Below, in pieces: positions 4,952 through 5,582 of a stretch of 5,582 bases of DNA. Origin of the DNA: Actinomycetes bacterium (GTDB lineage: Bacteria > Actinomycetota > Acidimicrobiia > Acidimicrobiales > RAAP-2). Position numbers and translations under genes: made by a program. Below the pieces are notes generated by a model, which saw nothing but the letters and a program-made list of their open reading frames with translations, made no database searches and was not told where the DNA came from. The stretch is from the NCBI GenBank assembly GCA_021791615.1, contig JAJYWG010000330.1:1-5582 (forward strand), in the 5' to 3' direction. Positions within the stretch are counted from its first letter, which is position 1. Every line of letters begins with the position of its first letter.

Positions 4952-5158
4952 GCAAAGCAAACCACCGTCAGGTTGCCCGATGAGCTGGCCGACGAAGCGG
5001 AGGCGGTTGCTCGCGTTCGCGGTACCAGCGTGAACGCGTTGATCGTCGACTCGCTCAGCGCTGAGGTTGCGCGCGTCCGGGAGGACAAGGACTTCGTGAC
5101 CCGCGCTCGCAAGCTGCTGGAGCGAGACAAGGAGCTCCTCGACCGACTCGCCAAGTGA
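4949..5158 (+). CDS. Ribbon-helix-helix (CopG/Arc-type) antitoxin
   Basis: The product is 69 residues. The N-terminus TTVRLPDELADEAEAVARVRGTSVNALI has the hallmark short strand (TTVRL, 5-9), first helix (11-23), a Gly-Thr-Ser turn and second helix (about 27-38) of ribbon-helix-helix DNA-binding dimers. The C-terminal half (about 42-69) is highly charged and helical (FVTRARKLLERDKELLDRLAK), the type of tail that wraps and neutralises a toxin. The ATG at 4949 is chosen because it places the fold at the N-terminus and follows a leaderless -10 box; an upstream in-frame GTG at 4859 would add 30 unlikely residues. The stop overlaps the toxin start. Expected role: neutralise the Doc-type toxin and repress the operon through the TCGCGATA repeats. 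Confidence 0.88.
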   Translation: MAKQTTVRLPDELADEAEAVARVRGTSVNALIVDSLSAEVARVREDKDFVTRARKLLERDKELLDRLAK

Positions 5159-5553
5159 TGCGATACCTCAGCCTGGCCGAGTACCTCTGGCTGGCAGAGC
5201 AGGTCACCGGGATCGAGGCCGCGGTGCTCTCGAAGGCGGCGAGGATCGATCTGGCTGATTCGGCGCTGCACGCGCCTTCGGCCAGCTTTGGCGGGCAAGA
5301 CTTCTACCCCGACGTCATCGACAAGGCCGCAGTACTCACCTGCAGGCTTGCGTGGAACCACCCCCTCCCCGACGGGAACAAGCGTGCTGCATGGGCCGCG
5401 CTCGTCCTCTTCCTCGATCTGAACCGGATCGTGTGGTCGCCGGATCCGCCTGATGTCGACGAAGCCGAGCAGGCCATGCTGGCTGTGGCTGCGCACGAGG
5501 TCGACGAGTCCTGGGTCGCCGACTGGCTCCGCCAGCGGGTGCAGATGCCCTGA
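5158..5553 (+). CDS. doc: Doc-type toxin (Fic/Doc fold kinase)
   Basis: The product is 131 residues, close to the size of P1 Doc. The N-terminus RYLSLAEYLWLAEQVTG resembles Doc proteins. The catalytic motif HPLPDGNKR is at 68-76: His68, Asp72, Asn74, Lys75 and Arg76 are intact. Lys in place of the second Gly of the Fic motif (HPFxxGNGR) marks the Doc branch, whose P1 member inactivates EF-Tu by phosphorylation. Leu70 replaces the usual Phe. The start ATG shares one base with the antitoxin stop (TGATG), so translation is coupled; a GTG at 5155 is an alternative one codon upstream. The N-terminal region lacks the (S/T)xxxE(G/N) inhibitory helix of self-inhibited Fic proteins, in keeping with control by a separate antitoxin. 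The toxin appears full length and undamaged. Confidence 0.88.
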   Translation: MRYLSLAEYLWLAEQVTGIEAAVLSKAARIDLADSALHAPSASFGGQDFYPDVIDKAAVLTCRLAWNHPLPDGNKRAAWAALVLFLDLNRIVWSPDPPDVDEAEQAMLAVAAHEVDESWVADWLRQRVQMP

Positions 5554-5582
5554 GATCATCATCGCCGGTACCCGTCACGGCG

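Noticed and set aside
4768..5562. 264-codon minus-strand open frame
   Set aside because: It is antisense to the toxin-antitoxin pair, whose plus-strand products are clear family members.
5563..5582. Possible terminator after the toxin: CGCCG-N10-CGGCG
   Set aside because: Only 5 bp of stem with a 10-nt loop are visible, and the window ends at the last base, so it cannot be judged.

Overview
The window is GC-rich DNA of actinobacterial character. The evidence is strong G/C preference at third codon positions, GTG and TTG starts, apparent leaderless promoters (TAnnnT box 6-7 nt before the start codon), and a conjugation protein of a type I associate with actinobacterial integrative elements. 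It looks like an accessory region, probably part of an integrative conjugative element or plasmid. The genus cannot be told from the sequence.

Layout. (1) Bases 1-820, minus strand: the N-terminal 273 codons of a conjugation-type (HerA/VirD4-like) ATPase, cut by the window edge. Its start is a TTG behind a perfect AGGAGG. (2) Bases 821-1173: a divergent intergenic stretch with one very strong hairpin and a probable leaderless promoter. (3) 1174-1659, plus strand: a 161-residue protein of unknown function with a C-x2-C ... H-x2-C putative zinc site. (4) 1701-2934: an overlapping pair, a BlaI/MecI-type winged-helix repressor and a short M56 membrane metallopeptidase (HEERH) that lacks the penicillin-binding sensor domain of BlaR1. 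(5) 2974-3022: a near-consensus sigma-70 promoter with two 18-bp dyads of identical design (ATCTA-N8-TAGAT), one between the -35 and -10 boxes and one over the start of transcription. (6) 3045-4557: an apparent operon of two exported proteins of unknown function and a small two-helix membrane protein, closed by a strong UUCG hairpin at 4560-4595. (7) About 4600-4910: no supportable gene. (8) 4949-5553: a toxin-antitoxin pair with a ribbon-helix-helix antitoxin and a Doc-type Fic-fold toxin, preceded by a tandem/palindromic operator.

How the parts may work together. The BlaI-type repressor and M56 protease resemble the BlaI/BlaR1 antibiotic-sensing pair, but no beta-lactamase or penicillin-binding protein is present. 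The only promoter with convincing paired dyads drives the secreted-protein operon immediately downstream. The simplest reading is a self-contained surface-response module: an envelope signal activates the M56 protease, the repressor is inactivated, and two secreted proteins plus a small membrane protein are made. This is inference from gene order and operator placement, and it is the most interesting possibility here. The toxin-antitoxin pair would help maintain the element. The conjugation ATPase suggests it is or was mobile.
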